Shown: positions 1-11,312 of the stretch, one piece after another
Numbering within the stretch: the first letter of the stretch is position 1
Layout: each line of letters opens with the position of its first letter
NCBI GenBank assembly: GCA_034401135.1
Contig: JAWZSP010000004.1
Coordinates: 4,836,001-4,900,000, forward strand
Length of the DNA stretch: 64,000 nt
Direction of reading: 5' to 3'
From: Volutella citrinella
Lineage: Eukaryota > Ascomycota > Sordariomycetes > Hypocreales > Nectriaceae
Notes under the pieces: generated by a model
Database searches by the model: none
Told to the model about the DNA's origin: nothing
What the model saw: the letters and a program-made list of their open reading frames with translations, nothing else
Position numbers and translations under genes: made by a program

Positions 1-926
1 CGCTGGACGTCCGGGCGACGGCGATGGCCATGGACGCTTCTGTGCCGGTGGAGAACCACTTCAGGCCGTTGAGCACCCATGGACCGAGGGGGAAGCCGTC
101 GGCATCCTTGGAGTTGTCGCCAGGACCAAGCGGCGAGTATGTAGCAGTAGTCTCAGTCGGGGTCAAGTCACTGCCACCTCCTCGCTCCGTCATCCACAGA
201 CCCGAGGTCCATCCCTTGAGGTCATCAGATGATGTGAGCCGGTCATATGCGTGCTGGAACAGAGCTCGCGTAGGCTTGTCGATCTTGGAGTCGCGGAGGT
301 GCGTGAGCAGAAGCGCAGCAACACCATCCGACAATATAATATGGAATCCAGACGTGGCGGAAGATGGCGCATACAGGTAGCCCTTCAGCATCTGTATCAT
401 TCTGCCATAGCTTTCATAGTCTTCGTTGAGGGAAGGCAGCGCGGCTAGTCTTTTCTCATAGAGTTAGTCTTGCTCGTGAGTAGGACGAACTGCATCCAAC
501 GACTTACCGCTCTGATATTCCAAGACGCCAAAGGTATTTCCATCCCTGACTAGTAACCAGCTCATCCTTCTTCTCTCCCCAGGCATCCCAGTGCTGGACT
601 TGGGCAGGACAGCGTTCTGCCTCCGCGACCCAGTCCATGACCTGTTCGGAAACCGCCACCTCGCCCAACGTGGTGAGTTCGCTCTGGGAGCGTTGTTTGA
701 TATCAGGGGACAGGTATAGGTCGAGAAGTCTGGCAAAAGCCACATCATCATGATAGGGATTCTCCAGCTTTGGGGTTGATCGAGGCTTGGTCTGTGATGC
801 CTCAAGCAAGCCCCGATCAGAGAGGGCCTTCTCAATCACATCAACAGGGGCGACTTGAGTCGTCTTTGACGGGCCAGAAAAGTCCCGCCAAGTATTAGAT
901 TGGACCCTTTGAATGAATTGAAACAT
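1..926 (-). CDS. Acyl-CoA dehydrogenase family protein (AidB/ACAD11-like), C-terminus outside window
   Basis: The gene is cut by the left window edge. Exons are 508-926 and <1-449, with an intron at 450-507 (gtaagt donor). About 289 residues are visible, starting MFQFIQRV. Seen in sequence: an N-terminal helical part, then WMTERGGGSDLTPTET, the conserved loop of the acyl-CoA dehydrogenase middle domain, and GLKWFSTGTEASMAIAVA. Members of this family oxidise acyl-CoA to enoyl-CoA with FAD. The long N-terminal region before the middle domain resembles the fungal AidB-type branch more than the short mitochondrial enzymes (family knowledge). The catalytic Glu and the C-terminal FAD-binding helices lie outside the window, so activity and substrate cannot be judged. 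Confidence 0.8.
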
Positions 927-2130
927 GTTGAATTATGAAAAGGCCAATTTCGGGCAGAAATGGGGCTATTGGCTTACAGAAAATTCGACGGTCGCCTACC
1001 ACGCCTTCGCAGCGTCCCTTTTAAACCCACTACGATGGCAGCTCTATATTTGAGCCATACTCAGCAAATGGCAACAGCAATTCTCAGACACTCGCTCAGC
1101 CAAGGGCCTTTCGTGCCCAATTGCCCACCAGCCATGACTGTTCTTGCCGGTATGGTATCAGAGGGCAACGGAGATGCCGTCATCTTGGCTGCGCCATACA
1201 CCAGGGGTGCTATCCATGTTCACTTCTACGACTCCCTAAATTGAGGGCATGCGGCAGGGATGTATGGCCGATTGGACGTTCGTAACTCGTAAAATGGCTC
1301 TTCAGTCCTACATTTTCCGGGTCCATCTCGCCAATGGCCTACACATTCTCGCCATGTGGCCTCGGTCTGGAGATAAGCAAGGCTTAGATGTTGACAGCTG
1401 CCCGCTGAGTATTACCATCCAATAGCCAATACACTCCATCCTCGTGGCATCTCGTTGGGGCTTAGCATGGCCATGTCTCTCGAATGAGGCGGCTTATCTG
1501 CAACATCCAGGCAGCAAATATACAATCAAGGATGACTGCATTCAGCAGGTAACTTCTGGATGCGAACCCCTGAAAGGCACAGACACCTTCTCAATGGAGG
1601 TTCCGATGATATATTTCGGCCGCGTTTTCGCATACTGTGTTTGGTACTTGCGGTTGTCAGCCGATCGGCACTAGTTTCGGGATTACGGATCAAGATGACC
1701 GGCTGCAAGTAACCAATAGACTAGACAAGGCGGGCGCGTGGCGCGGATGGGGGGTGGTCAGACTGGCACATAGCCCCCTGGCATGTCGGGATACTCGGGA
1801 GCCAAGGATGGCTGAGGTGTCAGGGGTTCTTCAATCAGATACGCGATACTCTTCGGAGGACCTTGGTTAAGGCCACCTGCATTACATCTGCACGCTGCGG
1901 CGATATCAGACATCACAGAAGTTCATGATGAAATGGGGAGTGTCCGAGCCGCTGGATTAGTATTTTCACACCGGTGTGAGAATTATCGTCCTTGATTATC
2001 CACTCGACCATGATCGGGCAGAATTTAGGACCGTGTTGGTCTCTGCAAAGACACAGGTCAATCAAAGTCCCTAGACTCCTTCCAACGCTCTTGCTTGCTC
2101 CATCGATCTCTCGGAATTCCACAATCCACA
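927..2130. other. Intergenic, divergent promoters
   Basis: This spacer separates two divergently transcribed genes and so holds both 5' regions. Short open frames on either strand show no recognisable domain, signal peptide or plausible splice continuation. I see no repeat or RNA gene. Confidence 0.5.
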
Positions 2131-3611
2131 ATGGACGCAAAAACGCCCGAACTGTCCGAGTACACAGCCGAAGATGTGGCCGCCCACAACAGTGAATCGG
2201 ACTTATGGGTCGTGATCCGCGGCGAAGGTGAGAACTCCTATCCTCGAGAGCACAGTCTTCAATCCCTAACACGACGCTTCCAGTGTTTGATCTGACCAGC
2301 TACCTGCACGACCATCCGGGGGGCGCAGATGTCTTCCTTGAGGTCGCAGGAGCTGATGGTACAGAGGCATTCGACAGCGCCAGACACTCGGAGGATGCCT
2401 TGGACATCAAGCAGGACCTTAGGGTTGGACGTTTCAAGGGCGAGAGCCCTAAGCCAGCCTCCAAGGCAGTGCGCTTGATCAGTCCGACGTCAGCAACTCA
2501 AAGTCCAGAGGAGCGCCGTAACGTTTCGCGGTCTGCTGTTGCCTTGTCCGTGCTGCTTGGCTCCTCCGCTATTTGTATCGGGGGTGTCTGGTGGAATGCA
2601 ACATCATTCAACATCAATCTATTTTCTAAGCCGGGCACACCATCTGCACCAGAATGGCCATTCGTCGCCAGCATCATGAAGCGCAAGGGCCTTGGCTTTG
2701 CCGAGGGAGTCCTTCTCACATCTGCCGCCTTTGCACTCACAATGGGTGTCGCTGTTCGACGCTTCACCGCAGCATTGAAGTTTACCAACGATGCCTCACG
2801 GTATCCAGCCCACTTGAAGTTGCCGAGAATCCTACAGACCGACATCCTGAATCGTCGCGGTTGGCTGGATCCTGCCCATTTCCAAAAGCTGCCCCTCGTC
2901 AAGAAAGAGCTCCTTGCGCCAGACACTTACCGATTCGTCTTTGCTCTCCCCACTCCAGAAACAGAGCTCGGCCTACCAACCGGGCAGCACGTCTCGATCC
3001 GGGGCATGGTCAATGGCAAGTCTGTCAGCCGCTCGTACACTCCAGTGTCTAACAACACCGACCGCGGTGTTCTCGAGCTGGTCATCCGATGCTACCCCAA
3101 CGGAGTCCTGACCAACTCCTACCTGAGACATCTCGAGGTAGGCGACAAGGTTGAGTTCCGTGGGCCAAAAGGCAGCATCCGCTACTCTCACGGAATGTGC
3201 AACAAGATTGGCATGATAGCCGGCGGCACTGGTATCACACCCATGTACCAGCTGATCCGGGCAATCTGTGAGAACCAGCGAGACACCACTGAGGTCAGCC
3301 TTATCTATGCCAACCGCACGGAGCAGGACATTCTCCTTCGCGCCGAGCTAGACAGCTTTGCTCGCAGATATCCCCAGAACTTCAAGGTTTTCTACGTGCT
3401 CGATCGGGCCCCGGCGGACTGGCGTGGTGGCCGTGGATATGTAGATGGACGGTTGATAGAGGAACGGCTGGCGGCGCCTTCGCCAACGACCAAGACATTT
3501 GTATGCGGGCCACCACCCATGGTTGAAAGCGTCAAGAAGTCTCTTACAACTCTGGGGTTCAAACTTCCGGGGGCCATGGCGAAACTTGGTGATGAAGTAT
3601 TCTGCTTCTAG
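2131..3611 (+). CDS. Cytochrome b5 domain fused to NADH-cytochrome b5 reductase
   Basis: Exons are 2131-2227 and 2284-3611, giving 474 aa; the intron restores the codon inside GE-VFDLTSYL. Residues 8-80 form a cytochrome b5 domain with HDHPGG (heme His43) and a second ligand His67 in SARHSED. Hydrophobic stretches near 85-105 and 140-165 may anchor the protein. The C-terminal half is a ferredoxin-reductase module: RSYTPVSN (FAD), GMIAGGTGITPMYQLI (NAD ribose/pyrophosphate), CGPPPM, and the terminal KLGDEVFCF. It should move electrons from NADH through FAD to its own b5 heme and on to membrane oxygenases or desaturases. It lacks the molybdopterin domain of nitrate reductase. The acceptor partner is unknown. 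Confidence 0.88.
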
Positions 3612-4374
3612 CGAGGGACACGACGGATGGTCCTGTTGTTAGGTGCTGGGGAAGTCCTAAGAAAATGAGTTGGTCATTTAGATCTTTCCATTTGTATTCA
3701 GAGCCTTGATTAGCTTCTTTCAATATGTCGACAACTCTATCCACTTTTCAGTCCTCGCGTATCAAAACATTACGTCAATATCTGAGGCCGTGTCCACGAT
3801 CTTCGTCTGGAGACTCTCGCGAGAACAAACTTCACATGCTTGTGGAATTGCACGCCAGTCGGCAGTTGCTTCTAAGCGAACGCCCCCTTCGGAAGTTCTG
3901 CCACGTTGCAATGTCTCATGTAGCGCATCCTGCATGCATATCGTATGCGGTTCGTTAGCTTCACACCGTAAGCGCTGGCCTCGGTGGCGCCGAAGGGGGG
4001 TCGCTTAGTGCCACGGATACTCCCGCGATGGTAAGCCCCGGCCTGCATAGACGGTAAGCCTGGTTGGAAGCAAGGTAGACCGTTGTAGCAGCAGCAGGGT
4101 TGCGGAATCCTTGAGGGCTATGTAGCACCTTGCATCTATCCAGTTTCCACAGCGACCAAGTTTTCTCTTCTCCCCTCGTCACTCATGCAGGCTTCCCAAA
4201 GAACTTCCGGTGTTGCATCTTTAATCATCCCAGCACACAGTCAAAGAATTTATTGGAAACATGTGAATGGGTTGTTCTTATTGCAGGTGTTCTTGGTCAG
4301 CTTAAGCAACATGCAACGATGCGAGTGCAGATAATTCAAGTGCGTTCTTCAAGACAAATCTACAGATATGCAAC
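3612..4374. other. Intergenic, convergent 3' ends
   Basis: The spacer lies between two converging genes and should hold both 3' UTRs. Open frames here are short and lack domain signatures. Nothing else is recognised. Confidence 0.5.
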
Positions 4375-5211
4375 CTATTCCAATCTTCCCAGCCACGTCT
4401 TCTCAATGAGCTCCCGGTACCTCTCTGGGTTCTGCTTGAAGTGGCCAACATGGGTGCTGCCCGGAAACTTGGCCATCTCGGTCGTCCAGCCCTTGCTCTT
4501 AGCATCAGTAGCATGCTCCTCCACGTCTTCCCACCCGATGATATCATCTTGTTGAGAGTAAATGTAGCATCTTCGCGATCCCTTCACCATCGCCGTAGTG
4601 TCGTTCATCTGTTCTCTCACCACCTCGAGCAGGTCGGGTCCTGGGAGGATGTATTTTCCAAGATGCATCACGCACAAGACGACGCCAAATATGAATCCCA
4701 GAGCGGCCCTCGGCAAAAATGCGCGTGGCAGGCTCCGTGATAGAGCGGCCCATGTTTGCGAAAAGCGCGACCGGCCGGGAGCACTGTCGATGATGGTGAC
4801 GGCGTTGGACAGGGTGCGCCCAGTCGATTCCGTAAAAGACTTGTTGATGGTGCACCATTGCTTGGATCCGGCGTTTGACATGATGTGAACAAGGAGGGAA
4901 TCGTCGGCAGATTCGCGCAGCAGCTTCACTACGGGCTCTATCAGCTTGCGCTGAGTCTTCTCGGGACGGTAAAAGAAATCCGCCATGCCGCTCCTGACGA
5001 GGATGATGGTGGCATCGGGGCAGAGCTCGACGTAGAGGTTGGTGTATTTCTCAATGTAGCGAAGATTCGCATCGCCCCAGGACAGGAACAATACTGTCTG
5101 CGGTGCGGCACCGTTCATCGCCTTGCCCGACGGCGGAGGTGAGGTTCCATCGCCAGCCGGAGACCGTACTGAAACGATTTCATTGACACGAGAAAAAGAC
5201 GGCATTGACAT
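4375..5211 (-). CDS. DUF829/TMEM53-type alpha/beta hydrolase (PaxU-like)
   Basis: This is a single exon of 278 aa. After a variable Pro/Ser-rich lead, the hydrolase fold begins at TVLFLSWGDANLRYIEKY. The nucleophile region is HIMSNAGS (Ser112 in the usual SNAG/SNGG turn). A later acidic turn (YSQQDDIIGWEDVEEH) and STHVGHFKQNPERY supply likely Asp and His. A hydrophobic segment (ALGFIFGVVLCVMHLG) lies between them. The family includes fungal PaxU, encoded in indole-diterpene clusters but of unclear role, and animal nuclear-membrane TMEM53 (family knowledge). No indole-diterpene biosynthetic genes adjoin it here, so the family name says little about substrate. Confidence 0.75.
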   Translation of the reverse strand: MSMPSFSRVNEIVSVRSPAGDGTSPPPSGKAMNGAAPQTVLFLSWGDANLRYIEKYTNLYVELCPDATIILVRSGMADFFYRPEKTQRKLIEPVVKLLRESADDSLLVHIMSNAGSKQWCTINKSFTESTGRTLSNAVTIIDSAPGRSRFSQTWAALSRSLPRAFLPRAALGFIFGVVLCVMHLGKYILPGPDLLEVVREQMNDTTAMVKGSRRCYIYSQQDDIIGWEDVEEHATDAKSKGWTTEMAKFPGSTHVGHFKQNPERYRELIEKTWLGRLE

Positions 5212-6586
5212 TTTGAGCAGTTGTCACGATAGCCGGGATGCGCTTGAGGGAGAGATTGCTGCTTCAAACTGTAGATGGCGAGGGATGGGGACGGGACCAA
5301 AGGATTTGTGCTGCTGGCTGGGGCTAAGACTTGGCCATTAGGTCCGCTGTGCTTACAGCACTTCGACCGCCCGCCACGTGGCTGGAAATCTCGCAGGGGT
5401 AGCGCCATAGCAGGCAGCAAGCAACAATCACAAGCCAGCCTGCTCATCCCATCACCCTCCCACCAGGGCACAGCATCATCACCATGACACTAGGTCCAAT
5501 TAAAGCTTCACCCCAATGCACGCCCTTTTCGCCTAGCCTCTAGAGGTTAGAAAGACCCATGGATCTATCGGCGCTATCTTCGGCAGCACTCCGCGGGCTA
5601 CAGATTGCAGATCCCTCCATCTTGGCAGACTCTGCTATTGCTGCTACCTGATGCCATCAAGCTCCTCGGTCAATATCAGCCCGCGTATTGTAGTCGTATT
5701 CTGGTTAGAAGAGGCGCCTTGGAAGAGGCCAGGGGCGCTGATGCCTGATAAGACGCCATCCAGCACAGTCATCTTTGCCCTGCTGTCAGCCAGTGACGCT
5801 GCGAGTCCAGGCCACGCGATTACCACCTCGAGTGTTCCATTGGCTCGTTGGTCGCAGCCGAGACATCCCTTGTTGCTGAGCCGCGCACCAACACAATCAA
5901 ATGCAGCTGACCAATAAGCCGTATGTCTCAGCCGCGTGGACCTGATAGACATGGATCTATGGTGTTACGGACGCTGAATGCAACAATAGCTGACCTCGAC
6001 TACGCTTACGCCTTATCGGCAGCCCGAGCAAACTAGGGAACTCGACTAAGATGATCGGCGGCGGGTGGAGTATGCATAGATCTGGTGCCACTATGGCCTT
6101 GGGTCTCTACGTACACACATGCCGTGCATCGTGCAATGCTCAACGGTGACGTGCTTTGGCGGCCCAATATGGAGAGTTTTTGGCCGACTCACATAAGCGG
6201 ACCGGATCATTGTCCCGTGGCTCCGTCGGAGATTGACAAAGGCTGTGTCAATGTCTTGTCTTGCCTGTCAGCGAGCCGAGGCTCTCCACCTCCAGGCTCA
6301 TCCATTTCTTGCTTTCCACAATGACCATGCCCGCAAGATACGCCCAGAACCCCGCAGCATGGCATCAAAGACGGCTGTTACTGCTTGGCCATATTAGGTC
6401 TAGTACCCGACCTTTCGCAGGATATTGCTTGATTAGATGTCAAACGGCGCACACAGGTAGATTGTGAAAGTAAGTTTTTAGCTGCTCTTCCTCTAGCCTA
6501 CGCTAATCCGGTCGTAGGATTGGGCCGTTCGACCGCTACGAATTCCGCGACGACATAGTATTCCACAGACGATTCAAGGCCAAAAA
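5212..6586. other. Intergenic, divergent promoters
   Basis: About 1.4 kb lies between divergent genes. Open frames on both strands around 5.6-5.95 kb have no recognisable domain and are mutual shadows. I see no repeat or RNA gene. Confidence 0.5.
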
Positions 6587-8528
6587 ATGTCATCACCGAC
6601 CCCAATATCCCACCCGGAGTCATCTTCGACGGAAAAGTACGACAGTGACTCCGTGAAGCCAACAGCAGATGCTTCAGAAGCTCTGCAATCCACCGAGAAA
6701 GAGTCACTGCCTACGGCTCAGCCATCGACCGAAGACGAGTTGAATCGCGACAAGGCACGATTCTCGGAACTGCGAGATGGCCTGGCCAGTTGGCAATGGG
6801 GCCTGTTTCACGCAATCGTCTTCTTTGGCGCTGCAATCTCAGGTTAGACAGTGTTGCCTCCCTTCTTCATATCTGAGTCTGAATGTAAATGTCATTTACT
6901 AACAGGTGACCCTGGATAACAGGCTACGATCTTAGCAACATCGCTACCCTCCAAGTCGCCATCTACAAAGCATTCGGGCGCATCGATCTGCTCCCTTGGG
7001 TTGTCACGGCCTTTTCACTGGGAAATGCAGCCACAAATCCGACCATTGACCAAATCATGAAGCTTGTCGACTTGAAGTGGTTCACACTTGGTTCTTGGAC
7101 GCTCTTCATAGTGGCTACTGCTGTCACTGGGTCCTCTCCCACCATCGAGGGCGTCATCGTCGGGCGCACAATTTCGGGCATAGCAGGAGGAGGATGTTAC
7201 CTATCGTATGTCAAGAGGCCGCCTCACAGGGATACATCTAACTATATCAGATTAATGACCTACAACACGATTCTCGCAAGGCCCACTGAGCACTCGAGGG
7301 TCAACGGCGTGCTGGGCATGGGCTTCGCCGTCGGCCTCATCCTTGGCCCAATCATTGGAGGAGCTTTCGCACAAAACAGCAATGCTACTTGGAGATGGGT
7401 GAGTTTGACCAGACCCGCCGAGCTCCAGCAAACTGACCAGAGTCCCAGGCATTCTACATTGGCATCCCTTACGTGGTTATTCTCATGGTCCTTATTTTTC
7501 TCGGATGCCCGCGCGTGCGATTGCGTCCTCAAGAGGATATCGGCAAGGGCCTGCGCAAACTAGACTGGGTTGGCGCGTCTCTACACGCAACCACGCTGGT
7601 TCTTTTCGATGCAGCTTGCATCTTCTCGGGTTCTTCCCTGCCATGGCGTTCGGGTGTCATCGCCCTGTGGGTGCTATTTGGCGTCGTCATCATCATCTAC
7701 ACGGTTCAGCAATCGCTCAGCCTCTTCACCACCCCTGCCAAGCGGATTCTCCCCGTTGCCGTCCTGTCCACTCGTACAGGCCTCCTCATCATGATGTGCA
7801 CATTTTTCGCCTGCAGCGGATACAGCGTTGCGCTGTACTACCTCCCCTTGTACTACGCCTTCACGCAGGGCGACGACTCGCTCGAGACGGCCGTGCATAT
7901 GCTGCCCTACATCTGTGTCTATATTGCAGCAGCAGTCGGGGCTGGCATCTTGCTGCCTATTGTGCGTCGGTACGCTGTACTGTATCTCCTCGGCGGCGTG
8001 CTGATAGCAGCCGGGGCGGGATCCATCATGTCCGTCAACCAAGACACGCCCTTGAGTCAGACTATGGGAATCAGCTCCATCCTCGGATTTGGCGTGGGCT
8101 TGACCATGCAGCTAGGCGCCAGTGTCCTGGCCTTGGCCCTGCCTGCCAAGATTCGGATGGATAGTTCCATCGCCATGACCATTTCCATCTACAGCGGAAC
8201 CACGGTTGCTCTCGCCATTGCGGGCTGTATCTTCCAGAACATTGGCTTCGAGTTTCTTGCCAATGCCCTGGGTGATTCAAATTTCTCAGATGCGCAAATT
8301 CACCAAGCTCTCGCTGGCCTAGAGTCACCGATTTGGGCTTCATCCAACAGGGAGGCTCTGGGGGAGGCAATCGCCGCAGTAACCTCGGCCATTATCAGGA
8401 TATTCTACATAAGCACAGTTGCGGGAGCTTTGATGAGCATCTGTGCTCTGGTCATGAAGTGGGAGGCGCTGGACTTTAGAACCGCAGAGAAGAAGGAACA
8501 GGACGAGGGTACTCAGCCAAGAGTTTGA
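6587..8528 (+). CDS. DHA2-type major facilitator drug/siderophore transporter
   Basis: Four exons (6587-6842, 6923-7205, 7251-7398, 7449-8528) give 588 aa. Introns are 6843-6922, 7206-7250 and 7399-7448, all GT-AG. A hydrophilic Ser/Glu-rich N-terminus of about 70 residues is followed by a predicted 14-helix bundle. Recognisable pieces are GYDLSNIATLQVAIYKAF after helix 1, VGRTISGIAGGG (helix 4 region), and NGVLGMGFAVGLILGPIIGG, the motif C of proton antiporters. The C-terminus is short, acidic and cytosolic. The family exports toxins, drugs or iron chelates at the plasma membrane by proton exchange. Neighbouring N-acetyltransferase and P450 genes suggest export of a modified aromatic or secondary metabolite, but this is inference. 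Confidence 0.88.
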
Positions 8529-10082
8529 CCGTCAACAGGAGCTGGCCGCCAGTCGATTGTTCAGGGCATGTTTTACAGCTGTTAGTTTGGAAGGGACCGG
8601 TAGTTCTAATGCAGTGGTGTTAAAAGTCAAGTTGCATAGCCACATTATGTAGTGCCGGGCTAGTCGTTGCCGACGCATGCGGAAGCCGAGGGGAAGTTGG
8701 ATCGACAATTTATCAGAGAGATAGACAGCAAGGCACCGTGCTCTGCAATTGACTTTTGGTACGGAGTAATTTGTGCACGGCTGATCGATCAGTTGTCTTT
8801 ACCGCGTCATGTCGCCAATTGTCAAAACAAGACATGCGGCTAAAATGTTGCAGAGTAAGATGCACACCCAATGAGACGCGAGAATGAATTTCAGCCGGCA
8901 GAAGGGGTGGTTCCACTTCTAGTCAAAGGACAGCGGTTAGACGTGATGCCCCGCGCGTGCGATGTGCAGCAGACGATGATGAGGCGCAGATGAAGAAGTA
9001 GTACTGCTAGACGCGCGCAGGAGGAAGTCGAAATTACTGTACGAGGAGTATTGTTCACGTTACGGCAGGCGTTAATAACAGAATAATTAGCCTAATACAG
9101 CACGCTACCCAGCCACGGACCTCTGCAGTCCAGTTCAGCGAGCCAGTGCCTAAATACGCGATACTATTATTGCCCATCCACCTGTCCCCGACACTCCCCG
9201 CTACAACAGCTTCCCGAGTCAACTATTTCCTGCCTGTTCGGTCGCCTTCCCCACATTTTCTTTGGGCCCCGCAACAAGTGATTTACTAGACTGCTACGTA
9301 GCCTAATTGTTGTTCGCATCGGCCCCTGGCTTTCCGCCCCAGCAGACAGAGCGCCAGTCTACAGACCAATTATGGCTCTTTCTGTTGCTGGATCGATTGA
9401 AGAGACATAGCTTTTTCTTCAATCAATTTACACAAATAGTTTCACTACTGTATTACCACATGTCGCTTTGTATTACTGTTTTCCTGCTTAAAAAATCCGC
9501 TCCTTGCCTGCCGCCAGCCTCTCAGCCTTGTTAATTTTATAAGCACCCTACTACCATTTAATCAACTGCCTCGTATTAGCTTAGAGCCTCATTAAAAGCC
9601 ATCGCTTAAATAAGCAGATGTTATAAAACCATCGTAGTGCGCCCTTAAGGTTGCTTGGTGGCTGGGCGTGGGAATTTCCAACTCAAGTAAAATGACGAGT
9701 GATTCCACGCCGGTAAGAGAGACGACGGTTGGTCATTGATCGGCATAGATGAGGAGGCGCAGGCTAACATACTATGCAGCCACAGGCAATTCCGTTGCAT
9801 TCTCTGGGCAGGCGTAGAGAATACGCACCAGCCGCTCTGCAAGCTTGTCCAATAAACGAGAGCCATATGGCAACACATGCATTCGAGTGCACCTGCCGAG
9901 ATGTAATGTCACATCGTTTGCCCCCGTGACCACATTTACAGCCATAGCCATCTATGGGAGCCGCTACGGCCTGCAGGTATAATTGGGAGGCTCTGCTCCT
10001 CTTTGCTTGCACCGGGCCAAACGCCTGCTCATGCAGTTCCCACCGTCCAAGCCCATCTGTGTCCCCTCTTCACTGTCCAACG
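8529..10082. other. Intergenic with an AT-richer patch
   Basis: No gene is supported in this 1.55 kb. About 9380-9640 is visibly richer in A and T than its surroundings, with many TTA/TAA runs and short broken frames. It may be a decayed mobile-element remnant, but no terminal repeats or transposase motif can be seen. Confidence 0.45.
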
Positions 10083-11222
10083 ATGACAGCCCATATTCCC
10101 TACTACAACGAGCTTCAGGTTGCCCAGTACTTTGATCGCATCTGTCTGCCCTCAGCTGAACGCAAGTTCAATGTCACCACATTGTCGTCTGAGGAACAGC
10201 TGGCGTTTCTAACGCTACTATACAAACATCATGTGGGTCTTGGATATGCATAATCGTGCATACCCGCTTAGACTTATGGTGACGCAGCTCGTCAAGATCC
10301 CCTGGGAAAACATTTCTCAGCACTATGCAGTTCATAGCCAGGTCGTCATCTCATACCCGCATCTGTTTAAAAAGATTGTGTCGGGTAGCCATGTACGTCT
10401 TGCCAAACATAGATAAGCGCGGCTTGTGGCTCATTTTATCAGTCCAATGGCCGCGGCGGTTACTGCCTCGAGAACAATTCCTTCTTCTTTGCCGTCCTGC
10501 GTTCCTTGGGATTCACAGTCTACACTGGAGGTGCTCGAGTCTATCACAACACTCACGAGACGTACTTTGGATGGTGCCACATTGTCAACCTGGTCACTAT
10601 TGGTCAGGTAAAGTATGTGCTCGACACAGGGTATGGCGCATGCGTGGCAACCACACCGCTGCCTCTTGTTGAAGGTGCCATATACACGCAGGTGGCACCG
10701 GGACAGATGAGGCTCCTCTACGAGTCACCGGGAGGGTATGCGGACCCCGGGGGTCAGCAAATGTGGATCTATCAGCACCGAATCAACCAGGGAGCGCCAT
10801 GGCTGACTCACTACGCCTTTACAGAGCTGGAGTTTACGTACAATGACATTAAGGCCATGAATGTGTTCCCCTCGACGAGCAGGCACATCTTCTTGACACA
10901 CATGGTCATGTGCGTTCGCTTCACCACCAGCGAGGAGCAAGAGCCGTTGAGGTCCGGAAGTCCTGGCGAGGGAGAGTTGAGAGGGGAGATTGACGGAGCC
11001 ATGATTTTGAGCAACAACGTCGTGAAGTGGAGACGCAGCGGCAAGAAGATGATGGAGAAGTCATTCAGAACAGAAGATGAGAGACTCGATGGCCTTAGGG
11101 ACTGCTTCGGAATAGTGCTGGAGCAAGAGGACGCGGCAGCCATCGTCGGGAGTGCAGCCCACCTGACCGATACACCAGCCATGGATCTTCATTGGGAGGC
11201 CGATGGGCAGCTGGTGGCATAA
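10083..11222 (+). CDS. Arylamine N-acetyltransferase
   Basis: Three exons (10083-10232, 10288-10392, 10443-11222) give 344 aa. The second donor is taken as gtacgt at 10393, which keeps phase and joins to the catalytic RGGYC block. The Cys-His-Asp triad is visible: Cys93 in GRGGYCLENN, His131 in GWCHIVNLV and Asp146 in LDTGYG. VKIPWENISQHY and HLFKKIV are typical of fungal NATs. The enzyme transfers acetyl or malonyl groups from CoA to arylamines. Fusarium relatives (FDB2/NAT1) N-malonylate 2-aminophenol from plant benzoxazolinones, so a detoxification role is plausible. Its P450 and MFS neighbours fit such a role but do not prove it. Confidence 0.9.
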
Positions 11223-11312
11223 ACTGATGCCCTGGCCGAAATGGAAGTTTAATATGAATAACTTTTTAAGAACTGTATAGTTTAGTAGCTTGATGACTCC
11301 CACAGTGCCACT

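Noticed and set aside
5571..5952. Open frames on both strands upstream of the DHA2 transporter
   Set aside because: They overlap each other and contain no recognisable motif or splice continuation.
9307..9534. Plus-strand open frame in the AT-richer patch
   Set aside because: No domain, no signal peptide and poor codon character; treated as non-coding.
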